Shown piece by piece: positions 26,080 to 33,603 of a stretch of 46,757 nt of DNA (position 1 is its first letter; every line of letters begins with the position of its first letter). This DNA comes from Acidobacteria bacterium UBA2994. GTDB lineage: Bacteria; Acidobacteriota; Vicinamibacteria; Vicinamibacterales; UBA8438. The stretch spans positions 110,607 to 157,363 of the forward strand of contig DEAA01000064.1 in the NCBI GenBank assembly GCA_002346545.1, read 5' to 3'. The notes under the pieces are model-generated. The model ran no database searches and was not told the DNA's origin. It saw only the letters and a program-made list of their open reading frames with translations. The position numbers were made by a program, and so were the translations under genes.

Positions 26080-27510
26080 ATGACCAAGCTGGGCGTCCGG
26101 TGGGGGTCGACGGTCGCCTTGTGGCTGGCGGTTTTCGCACCGGCGGCCGCTGCGGCGCCTGCCGACGGACCTTTGCTGACCGCCGTGCGAGGGGGCGACG
26201 CCGAACAGGTGCGCGCGCTGCTCGCCATCGGAGCCGATCCGGACGCGTCCGCCTCAGATGGTGGAACGGCCCTCCTATGGGCCGCTGAGGCAGGTGACGA
26301 TACGCTAACCAGGATGTTGCTCGAAGCCGGGGCGGCCGCGGATCGCGCCAACCGCTTCGGGGCGACGCCTCTGCTCGTGGCCGCGACCGGCGGGCATGCC
26401 GGCGTTCTGGAACTGCTGCTCACGGCGGGTGCCGACCCCGACCTGGCGATGCCGGAAGGAGAGACCGCACTCATGCGTGCCGCTCGGTCCGGCCGAGCCG
26501 ATGCCGTGGGAGCGTTGATCGACCATGGCGCGGAGATCGACGTTCGGGAACAGTGGCGTGGGCAAACGGCTCTCATGTGGGCGGCGGTGGAAGGTAGCAC
26601 GACGGTGGCGCGTACTCTACTGGCCGCCGGAGCCGACGCCCACGTACGATCCAGAGGAGGGTTCACACCGCTGCTTTTTGCGGTGCGACACAATCAGCTC
26701 GAGACGCTGGATGCGTTGGTCGAGGGTGGGGCCGACGTGGACGATGCCCTGCCAAGTGGGCTGAGCGCGCTGTGTCTCGCGACGCTCAACGCCCACTATG
26801 ATCTTGGGGTCTGGCTGCTCGAACACGGGGCCGACCCGAATGCCGACGGCCAAGGCTGGACGGCGCTCCATCAGCTGGTTTGGGCCCGTCGTCCCAACCT
26901 CGGTTACAACAACCCGGCGCCGAACCCGACCGGTCGGGTGTCGGACCTCGAGTTTGTCGAGGCGCTGGTCGCTCATGGTGCCAACGTCAACTCGCTCGAG
27001 ACAAAGGAGCCGCGCGGCGCGGACGGATCCGGCTCACCGGTCGGCTATCGGAACGTGCTGAACCGTGTCGGGGCCACGCCGTTCCTGCTGGCTGCCAAGG
27101 CGGCAGACGTCGAGTTGATGCATCGTCTCATCGAACTCGGAGCCGACCCACTGCTTCCGAACGAGGACGGCACCACCCCGCTGATGGTTGCGGCTGGGGT
27201 CGGTATTTGGGCCGTGGGTGAGAGTCCGGGGACCAATGAAGAGGCGCTCAAGGCCGTGAAGCTCATGCTGGAGCTTGGTGATAGCCCGACCACCGTCGAT
27301 GGTAACGGGGACACGGCCCTGCACGGCGCAGTCATTCGAGGCTCTGAGCCGCTAGTGCGCTTCCTGCTGGAACTTGGCGCAGACCTGGAAGCGGAGAACG
27401 AGAAAGGTTGGACCCCACTTACCATTGCCAAGGGGGTCTTCTACTCCAATACCGGTAAGCGGTGGCCAGAGATGGAGCGGTTGCTCATCGAGCTTGGGGC
27501 GACGAAGTAG
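26080..27510 (+). CDS. Secreted ankyrin-repeat protein, cassette 2
   Basis: The 476-residue protein has a signal peptide (ending near PAAAAAPAD, about 27) and about ten ankyrin repeats (TALLWAAEAGDDTLTRMLLE, TPLLVAATGGHAGVLELLL, TALMRAARSGRADAVGALI, TPLTIAKGVFYSN at the end). It lacks the cysteine-bearing tail of the cassette 1 protein. Start: GAAGAGG (26067-26073) lies 6 nt from the ATG at 26080; in-frame GTG 26062 and ATG 26074 are less well placed. The gap to the DUF1552 stop is 30 bp. The role is presumably the same protein-binding job as in cassette 1. Confidence 0.85.
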   Translation: MTKLGVRWGSTVALWLAVFAPAAAAAPADGPLLTAVRGGDAEQVRALLAIGADPDASASDGGTALLWAAEAGDDTLTRMLLEAGAAADRANRFGATPLLVAATGGHAGVLELLLTAGADPDLAMPEGETALMRAARSGRADAVGALIDHGAEIDVREQWRGQTALMWAAVEGSTTVARTLLAAGADAHVRSRGGFTPLLFAVRHNQLETLDALVEGGADVDDALPSGLSALCLATLNAHYDLGVWLLEHGADPNADGQGWTALHQLVWARRPNLGYNNPAPNPTGRVSDLEFVEALVAHGANVNSLETKEPRGADGSGSPVGYRNVLNRVGATPFLLAAKAADVELMHRLIELGADPLLPNEDGTTPLMVAAGVGIWAVGESPGTNEEALKAVKLMLELGDSPTTVDGNGDTALHGAVIRGSEPLVRFLLELGADLEAENEKGWTPLTIAKGVFYSNTGKRWPEMERLLIELGATK

Positions 27511-27523
27511 GGCGAAACAGGGC

Positions 27524-27567
27524 GTACACCACAACGGCCGGGCAGAAGCCCGGCCGTTGTGGTGTAC
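27524..27567. terminator. Perfect 20-bp hairpin between convergent genes
   Basis: A perfect inverted repeat of 20 bp per arm (27524-27543 and 27548-27567) around the 4-nt loop AGAA, with GTACAC/GTGTAC at its outer ends. It sits between the stops of the cassette 2 ankyrin gene and the convergent small secreted protein, so it can stop transcription from both sides. The hexamer ends are the same as in the hairpin at 4982-5030. Confidence 0.85.
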
Positions 27568-27583
27568 CGGTGGGCGTCGAGGC

Positions 27584-27937
27584 TCAGTCCGCGAGCTCGA
27601 TCGATGACACGCTCAGCAGTTTTTCACCGCCGGCCTCGCTGGTTTCGCCCGTCACCCTCACCTGCTTAGCCATCATCTTGGCTAGCTTGTCCGGGTTCTC
27701 CGACGCCCAGTCTCCCGTGATCTTGTAGAGGCCAGCGGCGGTCTGGATGCCGATGGGGTCGCCGTTCTTGGCGCAGCGGACCATGCAGGCCACGTGCTCT
27801 GCGCTCGGCTCCGTCCCGCCCATTGCGGAGCAGCCAGCCTCCACGAGCCGGCCGGTGATAATTTCCTCTGCCGCGGCAGATCCTGCCAGAATGAAAGTCG
27901 CTGCGGCAACGAGGACGACGAGAGCAAATTTCTTCAT
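27584..27937 (-). CDS. Small exported cysteine-containing protein of unknown function
   Basis: The 117-residue protein has a classical signal peptide (MKKFALVVLVAAATF; cleavage near SAAAEE, about 23). The mature part holds three cysteines, C36, C51 and C55 (EAGCSAMGG and HVACMVRCAKNGDPIGI), and ends in a beta-rich stretch (KQVRVTGETSEAGGEKLLSV) with an OB-fold-like look. Similar small exported proteins occur in Acidobacteriota without known function. The ATG at 27935-27937 was chosen because it begins the signal peptide; the open frame extends farther upstream without protein-like text. It is divergent from the beta-propeller gene at 28053. Confidence 0.75.
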   Translation of the reverse strand: MKKFALVVLVAAATFILAGSAAAEEIITGRLVEAGCSAMGGTEPSAEHVACMVRCAKNGDPIGIQTAAGLYKITGDWASENPDKLAKMMAKQVRVTGETSEAGGEKLLSVSSIELAD

Positions 27938-28052
27938 CCGCCAAGTCTGCCGGCCCGGGTGGCCGGGTGTCAAGACGTCGGCTTTCCCGCGTCTGGCAAC
28001 CACTCGGGGTAGAATGCTGCCAAATCAACGTTCTCAGACCCCAGGAGTCATC

Positions 28053-29021
28053 ATGGCCCGTCTAGACCGTCTCGTTCCGTTGCTCGCCATCGGTCTCGTT
28101 TTCACGCTTGGTCCTTCGATGCTTGCGGGCGCTCAGATTTTGGACGGGCCAGACCCGGCGCAGATGGAAGATGCCCCTGATCTCGGTTACAGGGCGGTGC
28201 CTCACGGGCTCGAGATTCCCGCCGGAATGGAGATGGGTGCCCCTTCGAGCGTGGTCTGGACCTCTCGCGACCATTTGATCGTATTCAACCGGGGACCAAA
28301 TCCGCTCATGGCGTTCGAGGCCGACGGCAAGTTCATCCGTGCGTGGGGACAGGGGGAGTATGAGCGGCCGCACGGCATGCGCCTGGATCCTGAAGGAAAC
28401 ATCTGGACGACGGATGTCAACGGTCACACTGTTCGGAAGATGAACCTGGACGGTGAGGTGCTGCTCACGATTGGCACCCACGGGCAGCCGGGCGACGCCG
28501 AGGACGGACTGCTCAACGAGCCGACGGATCTCACCATCAACGCCGCTGGTGACATCTTCGTGTTGGTAGGCCACGGTCGAGGCGAGCCGCGTCTCGTCAA
28601 GTTCGACAAACACGGCACGCTGGTGACTTCATGGGGCGGTCCTGGCACCGAGCCAGGAAAGTTTGATACTCCTCATTCGATCGTGGTTGACGCCGCCGGC
28701 CTGCTCTACGTGGCCGATCGACAAAACCGCCGTATCCAGATCTTCGACGAGGACGGCAAGTATCTAAGGGAATGGGCCTACAAAGGTCTACCCTGCGGTA
28801 TCCACCTGCAGGAGGATGGACAGATGTGGCTAGCCAGTGGATTCGCCGGGGAGATTCTCACCCTCGACAAGAACGGTAAGGCCACCGCGGCTACCGGGGA
28901 GCCCGGCAAGGGCCTCGGTGAATTTGGGGAGGCGCACTACATGACCGTGGCGCCCAACGGTGACATCTGGGTGGCCGATACCGTCAAGCCCGACCTCCAC
29001 AAGTTCGTCAAGCGCCAGTAG
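28053..29021 (+). CDS. Exported NHL-repeat beta-propeller, peptidyl-alpha-hydroxyglycine lyase (PAL)-like
   Basis: The 322-residue protein begins with a signal peptide (ending near MLAGAQ) and folds as a six-bladed beta-propeller with NHL-type repeats: ERPHGMRLDPEGNIWTTDV, NEPTDLTINAAGDIFVL, TPHSIVVDAAGLLYVADR and YMTVAPNGDIWVADT. Repeat histidines (HGMR, HSIV, HYMT) fall where PAL, the lyase half of the peptide-amidating system, places zinc ligands. Bacterial members annotated this way mostly have unknown substrates. The ATG at 28053 follows CAGGAG. A PHM-like monooxygenase is present 21 kb away in this window, the other half-reaction of the animal pathway. Confidence 0.75.
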   Translation: MARLDRLVPLLAIGLVFTLGPSMLAGAQILDGPDPAQMEDAPDLGYRAVPHGLEIPAGMEMGAPSSVVWTSRDHLIVFNRGPNPLMAFEADGKFIRAWGQGEYERPHGMRLDPEGNIWTTDVNGHTVRKMNLDGEVLLTIGTHGQPGDAEDGLLNEPTDLTINAAGDIFVLVGHGRGEPRLVKFDKHGTLVTSWGGPGTEPGKFDTPHSIVVDAAGLLYVADRQNRRIQIFDEDGKYLREWAYKGLPCGIHLQEDGQMWLASGFAGEILTLDKNGKATAATGEPGKGLGEFGEAHYMTVAPNGDIWVADTVKPDLHKFVKRQ

Positions 29022-29036
29022 CTCCGCCCGTTCTTC

Positions 29037-29052
29037 GGTTCGCCAGCGAACC
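29037..29052. terminator. Small hairpin between convergent genes
   Basis: GGTTCG (29037-29042) and CGAACC (29047-29052) pair perfectly around a 4-nt loop, between the beta-propeller stop and the convergent DUF523 gene's stop. The stem is short and touches the latter's stop codon, so it is only a weak terminator candidate. Confidence 0.4.
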
Positions 29053-30029
29053 TAGACGTGGTTGCGGAGCATCAGTTCCTTCGGCCTCGGGTTGAGGTAG
29101 ACCTGCTGTAGTAGGTAGCTGATGTCGAGGCGCCTCGCGTGGTGGCGGATCAGTGTGATCGGCACGATCCGAGGGACGTGACCCAGGCGGTAGTCCTCGG
29201 TTACCTCCAGTAGATCTTTACGAGTCTCGCCATCGAGGTACTTTTTGAGGTGCCCCATGGCGTGCATTAGCACGTTCGTGTGCCGGCGTCGCGTGGCCCG
29301 GGTGCGCATCGCTTCCATCAGTTCGTCTTCGTAGCGACGCGCGAGCTCGGCCCGTGGGATCGTCTTGGCGTCCGCCACCAGCCGGCCCAGCTCTCGGTAG
29401 CGAGGTAGCGAATGTGCCATCAAGACGAACTTGTGCTCGGCATGGAAGGTGACGAGCGTTCCGATCGTCCAGCGACGCGACAGCAGACGCCGGAGCCGTC
29501 CATACATGAAGATGCGGTCGAAAAAGTTCTCGCGCAGGCCGGGGTCGTGGAGACGGCCCTCCTCTTCAACAGGTAGGTTGGGGTACTGACGCATCAGTTC
29601 GGCGGCGAACAGACCTCGTCCGTTACGGGCCGCCGGACCGGGCCCCGACCAAACCTTCACCCGCTCCATCCCGCAACTCGGCGACCCGCGCTTCAGCACG
29701 AAGCCACTCAGTCTCTCCAGGGCCAGCGCCCGGACGCGCTGTCTGGAGAAACGACGCATCTTCGACGAGAGGTCGATGTCCGTCTTGACCGAGGTCAGGC
29801 GCACACCATCTGGCGCTGAGGTATCCCTCACCAGGTGAATCGGTTCCCGGGGCGTGCCCAGGCCCAGTTCGACCTCCGGGCATATTGGTACCCATTCCAC
29901 CAAGTCACTCAGGGTCTCCATCAAGAAGGGATCCCGCTTATGTCCTCCGTCGTGCCGCACTTCTTCGCCGAGCAAGCAGGTCGAGATGCCGAGACGGATG
30001 GCTTTGGTCTCTGTGATTCGGTTGGTCAT
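29052..30029 (-). CDS. DUF523-DUF1722 protein (YbgA-like)
   Basis: The 325-residue protein has an N-terminal DUF523 domain (about 5-155) with GISTCLLGEEVRHDGGHKRD, CPEVELGLGTPREPI and LKRGSPSCG, and a C-terminal DUF1722/YbgA domain (about 190-310) with LVTFHAEHKFVLMAHSLPRY and HLKKYLDGE. Conserved cysteines in DUF523 (CLLG, ICPE, SCG) suggest Fe-S or thiol chemistry. Such fusions are known from DNA-repair or photolyase neighbourhoods, but the function is not settled. The ATG at 30027-30029 was chosen because it gives the family N-terminus; the open frame runs on to 30524 but overlaps the kinase remnant and the redoxin and is not protein-like. The cell location is cytoplasmic. Confidence 0.85.
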   Translation of the reverse strand: MTNRITETKAIRLGISTCLLGEEVRHDGGHKRDPFLMETLSDLVEWVPICPEVELGLGTPREPIHLVRDTSAPDGVRLTSVKTDIDLSSKMRRFSRQRVRALALERLSGFVLKRGSPSCGMERVKVWSGPGPAARNGRGLFAAELMRQYPNLPVEEEGRLHDPGLRENFFDRIFMYGRLRRLLSRRWTIGTLVTFHAEHKFVLMAHSLPRYRELGRLVADAKTIPRAELARRYEDELMEAMRTRATRRRHTNVLMHAMGHLKKYLDGETRKDLLEVTEDYRLGHVPRIVPITLIRHHARRLDISYLLQQVYLNPRPKELMLRNHV

Positions 30030-30116
30030 CTCGTTATGATCACTCGAAACCGCTTTGGGATCAGAGGCCTGACTGACGCCGGCCGCCCAGGCCAGCCCGA
30101 ACCGACCCCGACCAGC

Positions 30117-30473
30117 GTGTCGGATGGTGGCGGCCCGGCAGGCGACAGCTTCGAGGGGTATCAATTGCTTCAATCGTTCGGCAAGGGCGGGATGGGAGAA
30201 GTCTGAAAGGCTAAGCGTCATGCGCTCGCGCGGATGAACCACCAAAGTATCGCTCAGGTATTCTGGGGCATGATGACGGCCGCCGGGTTGCCCAACTTCG
30301 CGATGGAACTCGTGGCTATAACGGACTGCTGCGAACGGAACCTGGTCTGTTCGAGGCCTGGGGGAGCTGAGGCCGGACCGCTCCTCGAACAGGCGACCGC
30401 CATTCGCATCGCCAGCGTGTACCCTGACCCGGCCGAGTTGAGAATAGCGCTCGCGGCGCTGGGAGGGCGGTGA
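30117..30473 (+). pseudogene. Decayed Ser/Thr protein kinase
   Basis: One plus-strand frame reads GYQLLQSFGKGGMGEV, the glycine-rich loop of a bacterial Hanks-type kinase, then TGA at 30204-30206 where relatives usually have tryptophan, then KAKR. The same frame continues HALARMNHQSIAQVF, PNFAMELV and ITDCCERN, which match the alphaC-to-hinge region of acidobacterial kinases. The beta3 lysine and alphaC glutamate region is missing, as are the HRD and DFG motifs. So the gene carries one nonsense mutation and at least two internal deletions, and is not functional. Its tail (ASVYPDPAELRIALAALGG) cannot be placed. The next gene starts 2 bp after its final stop. Confidence 0.7.
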
Positions 30474-30474
30474 G

Positions 30475-31011
30475 GTGCCTTCACAGGTTGGCCTTCCCGC
30501 AACGTCTTTTGCGCTCAAAGACACCCAGGGGCGCGAGCATCGGCTTTCGGACTATCGAGGCCGGTGGGTGCTCCTGGTCCTGCACCGGCACTTGTTCTGA
30601 CTTCCGTGTCGACGACACCTGTCGCAGTTGCGGCAGGCGAACCCGGAGCTCGAGCGGCTCGGGATCGACCCGTTGGTCGTGACGTTCGAGAGGGCGAGCG
30701 AGGCAGTCGAGTATCGGGTCGAGACGGCCATCCCCTGGCCGGTGTTGTCCGACCCCGAGCGACGGTTGTACGTCGCCTACGGCATGGAGCGCGCCCTTTG
30801 GCGTGACCTGTGGGGCGTGGCGACGATGCGTGCCTATGCGCGAGAAGCTTGGCAGGGACATTTTCCCCGCATTCCCCGTACCGACACGGGGCAGCAGGGA
30901 GGCAACGTCCTGATCGACCCTGGAGGGATCGTCCGGTTTCACCATGTTGGTCGTGGACCGGCAGATCGACCATCGGTTGATGCGCTCCTTGAGGTGCCAC
31001 GCCGGGCGTAA
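30475..31011 (+). CDS. Redoxin (AhpC/TSA-like), candidate selenoprotein with in-frame TGA at a UxxC motif
   Basis: A continuous redoxin sequence is interrupted only by TGA at 30598-30600. Before it: VGLPATSFALKDTQG, LSDYRGRWVLLVLHRHLF; after it, in the same frame: LPCRRHLSQLRQ, DPLVVTFERA, WPVLSDPERRLYVAYGM and GGNVLIDPGGIVRFHHVG. With the TGA read as selenocysteine (residue 42) the protein has 178 residues and the active site becomes U-L-P-C (U42, C45), right after the HRHL phrase where peroxiredoxin-like proteins have their redox residues. A stem-loop follows the TGA (30618-30637). The GTG at 30475 is preceded by GGAGGG (30462-30467). The alternative is a Cys-to-stop mutation, plausible because remnants lie on both sides. 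Confidence 0.65.
30618..30637 (+). promoter_or_regulatory. Candidate bacterial SECIS stem-loop
   Basis: CCTGTCGC (30618-30625) pairs with GCGGCAGG (30630-30637), eight pairs including one G-T, around the loop AGTT. The loop has G as its second base and begins 26 nt after the TGA, inside the ranges described for bacterial SECIS elements (G in the first two loop bases, loop 16-37 nt from the UGA). A second small palindrome (GTGTC-GAC-GACAC, 30606-30618) lies closer to the TGA. Both are coding sequence as well, so some structure could be chance. Confidence 0.5.
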
Positions 31012-31064
31012 CCGCTTTGTCGTATGCTGCCGCCTGAGTGGGGCAGGAGCTCTCCGTGGCGCTC

Positions 31065-31160
31065 CGCTGTCTTCCTGGATGCGCCGTCACGTTAGGAGTA
31101 ACTTGGACGGGTGACGGGGTGAACTTCGCCCTGTTCTCGAGCGCGACGCGCAGCGGTTCA
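31065..31160 (+). pseudogene. Remnant of the N-terminus of a glycogen-debranching (GlgX/isoamylase) protein
   Basis: About 20 codons read TLGVTWTGDGVNFALFSS, closely matching the opening of CBM48 domains in GlgX/isoamylase proteins (PLGATWDGxGVNFALFS). The match ends after about 24 codons and the rest of the gene is missing: the convergent fusion gene ends at 31188. A 5' fragment left by deletion is the simplest reading. Confidence 0.45.
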
Positions 31161-31187
31161 CCGTCTCGGATGGCGTCGTGGCGGCCC

Positions 31188-33413
31188 TCACGGTCGGCCG
31201 AAGACGCCGTACCAGACCCGGGCCTCTTTCTTCCGCGTGAACCGCTCGACCAGTGCCAGTCCCGCCGCCTCGAGCGCGGTCAGCACGCCGGCCTCACATT
31301 CCGGATCCACTTCGATCAGCACGCTTCGCAGTCCCGGGTCTCGGAGGACCTCGGCGGCACCGGTGAGCAAACGGTCCTCAACACCGTCGACGTCGATCTT
31401 CATCAGCGTGGGTCGGGGCAGACCAAAGGTTGACACCACTTGGTCGAGTGGGGCCGCTAGCATCGGTTGCCAGCGTCCTCGGGTCAGCGCCGTTGCGCTT
31501 CCCGGCGTCCAGTTCTCGGTGTCGAACCGGTGCCGGCTTTGCCCGGGTTCCACGGATTTGTAACCGAAGAGCTGCAGGCCAGCCTTGTCCGACAGCGGCA
31601 GCGGGACCGGCACGATCCGCCCGGCGAACCGGTTGAGCTGGATGTTCTCGCAGAGGCGGGCGAACGTGTTGTAGCCAGGTTCGAAAGCGACGACCGTGCC
31701 GGCGTCACCGAGATTCGCGGCTCCGATCAACGAGAACACCCCGACGTTGGCCCCGATGTCGTAGAGCACGTCCCCCGAACTGACCTCACGGTCGAGCCAG
31801 GCGACGGTCCACGGCTCCTTCTTACCCGGGTCTCTTCGCCATTTCTGTTCCGCGTCGGTGCTGACCAGGATGTGGAGTTTCGCACCCTCGTAGACCACCC
31901 GCTCCCGGCGCGGCCCGGCCACGGTGGCGTCTGGCGAGGCCTCTCTTGGCGCGTTCTCCGATGGTGCGGCGAGACGACGTCTAACCCGGCCAAGCTTCCG
32001 ACCGACCTGTTGGGCCGCCCGTTCCATCCAGCCGATTCGCTCCGCGGAGGCAGCGAACGAGACGAGGGCGTCGGCGAGCTGGGGCGAGACCGGCCGATCG
32101 GCCCCACGTGGACGGACGAACCGCTCGACGAATGCCGACGGGTGCGGTGCCGCCTGGTCTGGGCCGAGGCCTCGGCTGAGCTGGCCGACATGCTCTTCGA
32201 GCGTGGCGGCGTGCTCGACGAAGCCCCCCTGGTCCGCCAGCAGGTAGCGATAGTGGGTCGAGCCTGCCTGCCCCGGGGCGTCCGCGCCCGCATCGATCGT
32301 GTAGACGGGTGTGCCCAGTATGCCCGCTTCGAGCTCCGCGCTGGTGTTCAGCCCGATGGCCACGTCCGCGTGTTTCAGCACGTCATAGAGTGATTGGTCG
32401 GCCTGGACGGATCTCGCGCGGGCCAGGGCTATCCCGGAACCGGGGGGTGTGTCGAGCTGGCTCCAGACGCCACGTTCGCGTGGATGGGGTCGCACCAGCA
32501 CCTGGAGTTCACGCACCATCGGATCGCCGGAGTTCCTGACGGCGTCGAGCCAGCGGGCGGTGAATGTGGGCTCGTTCGGCGCAACGTGCGGTGACGAGGC
32601 CAGATAGACGGCCAGTCGACGCGATGGGTCGAGCCCGTGGTTGCGGCAGAGCGTCTCGCGGTCGATCGACGGAGACATTCGATAGAACGCATCGAAACGT
32701 GGCGCGCCGATCGGCACCACTGCGTCCTTGTGCGCGCCGTGCAGTTCCACGGCCTCCCGCCGCTGTAGCTCGTTCCAGACAAAGACCCGGTCTGGGATCG
32801 CGTGGATCAGCCCCTTGTTGCTGAGGTTGTCCCAGCTGAACACCAGGACCGCCGACGGGATTTTGAGCGCCCGCGCCGCCTTCACGTATTCGGCCTGGCG
32901 CCCCCCGAAGTTCACCAGCGGGGTGACCAGCAGGAGGTCCGGTCGCTGGTCCCTAAGGAACCGCATGTAGTGTTCGTCGGCCGGGACGAGCGACTCGAGC
33001 TGACTGAAAGTGTGTCGGAGTCGGGTGACCGCCGGGTCGGTCAATCGGAGGAGCAGATCTGGCGTATCGGCCGGGAGGGTCAGGGTGTCGTCAGAGATCG
33101 ACCCGAGGAGCCGTGTCAGGGCACGATGACGGTTCGCCGTTGCGTCCCACAGTGGAGGCTCGTGATAACGCAGGTAGTCCCGGATCAGGCGAAGGACACC
33201 TAGGGTGGCCTTGAGCCCGTCGTCGCGCCCGGCCGCCGCGCGGATTACTTGGCAGCGGTCGAGGCGCGCCAGCCGTTCGGGCAGGCCCTCCACCTTGTTC
33301 GTTGGCTTGGCTTGCGCTAGAACCACCTCATGGCCGGCACTGACCAGATGTTCCACAACCTCGTCGAAATGCCGGACGAGACCGAGCCCTTTGAGGATGA
33401 ACAGGATGCGCAT
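31188..33413 (-). CDS. Two-domain protein: surface-glycan transferase-like domain fused to FkbM methyltransferase
   Basis: The 741-residue protein has no signal peptide. Residues about 1-480 start with MRILFILKGLGLVRHFDEVV, like GT-B-fold transferases, and include VLVFSWDNLSNKG, VPIGAPRFDAFY, VRPHPRE and DVAIGLNTSAELEAGILGTP, a donor-binding pattern of CDP-glycerophosphotransferase or UDP-GlcNAc epimerase-like proteins. Residues about 500-735 are an FkbM-family methyltransferase with the SAM motif VLYDIGANVGVFSLIG, VVAFEPGYNTFARL and LMKIDVDGVEDRLLTGAAEVL. A basic linker (about 460-495) joins them. Such a protein could both add a sugar or polyol unit and O-methylate it in surface polysaccharide synthesis (inference). 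It stands alone, without a polysaccharide cluster beside it. Confidence 0.75.
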   Translation of the reverse strand: MRILFILKGLGLVRHFDEVVEHLVSAGHEVVLAQAKPTNKVEGLPERLARLDRCQVIRAAAGRDDGLKATLGVLRLIRDYLRYHEPPLWDATANRHRALTRLLGSISDDTLTLPADTPDLLLRLTDPAVTRLRHTFSQLESLVPADEHYMRFLRDQRPDLLLVTPLVNFGGRQAEYVKAARALKIPSAVLVFSWDNLSNKGLIHAIPDRVFVWNELQRREAVELHGAHKDAVVPIGAPRFDAFYRMSPSIDRETLCRNHGLDPSRRLAVYLASSPHVAPNEPTFTARWLDAVRNSGDPMVRELQVLVRPHPRERGVWSQLDTPPGSGIALARARSVQADQSLYDVLKHADVAIGLNTSAELEAGILGTPVYTIDAGADAPGQAGSTHYRYLLADQGGFVEHAATLEEHVGQLSRGLGPDQAAPHPSAFVERFVRPRGADRPVSPQLADALVSFAASAERIGWMERAAQQVGRKLGRVRRRLAAPSENAPREASPDATVAGPRRERVVYEGAKLHILVSTDAEQKWRRDPGKKEPWTVAWLDREVSSGDVLYDIGANVGVFSLIGAANLGDAGTVVAFEPGYNTFARLCENIQLNRFAGRIVPVPLPLSDKAGLQLFGYKSVEPGQSRHRFDTENWTPGSATALTRGRWQPMLAAPLDQVVSTFGLPRPTLMKIDVDGVEDRLLTGAAEVLRDPGLRSVLIEVDPECEAGVLTALEAAGLALVERFTRKKEARVWYGVFGRP

Positions 33414-33603
33414 GGGCGTGTCGGGAGGGAGAGTATCGCATATTGCCAGGGCTGCCCCGGGTGGCCCGCGCCGCTGGCGTAGGCCAGTTTAGGGATTAGG
33501 ATCTGACCTATGTCCTCCTCCGGATCCCCGCCCGATCCCCGTTGCCGGCGTCAGCTGGAGTTTCTCCTGCTGCGGCCAGGTCAGCGTGGATTGGGGTAAG
33601 ACC

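Noticed and set aside
30204..30206. TGA in the kinase frame as a possible selenocysteine codon
   Set aside because: It replaces a tryptophan in the GEVWKA phrase, no cysteine homologues are expected there, and the gene is otherwise broken by deletions.
30030..30524. N-terminal extension of the DUF523-DUF1722 frame to 30524
   Set aside because: The extension is not protein-like and overlaps the kinase remnant and the redoxin; DUF523 begins normally at the ATG at 30029.
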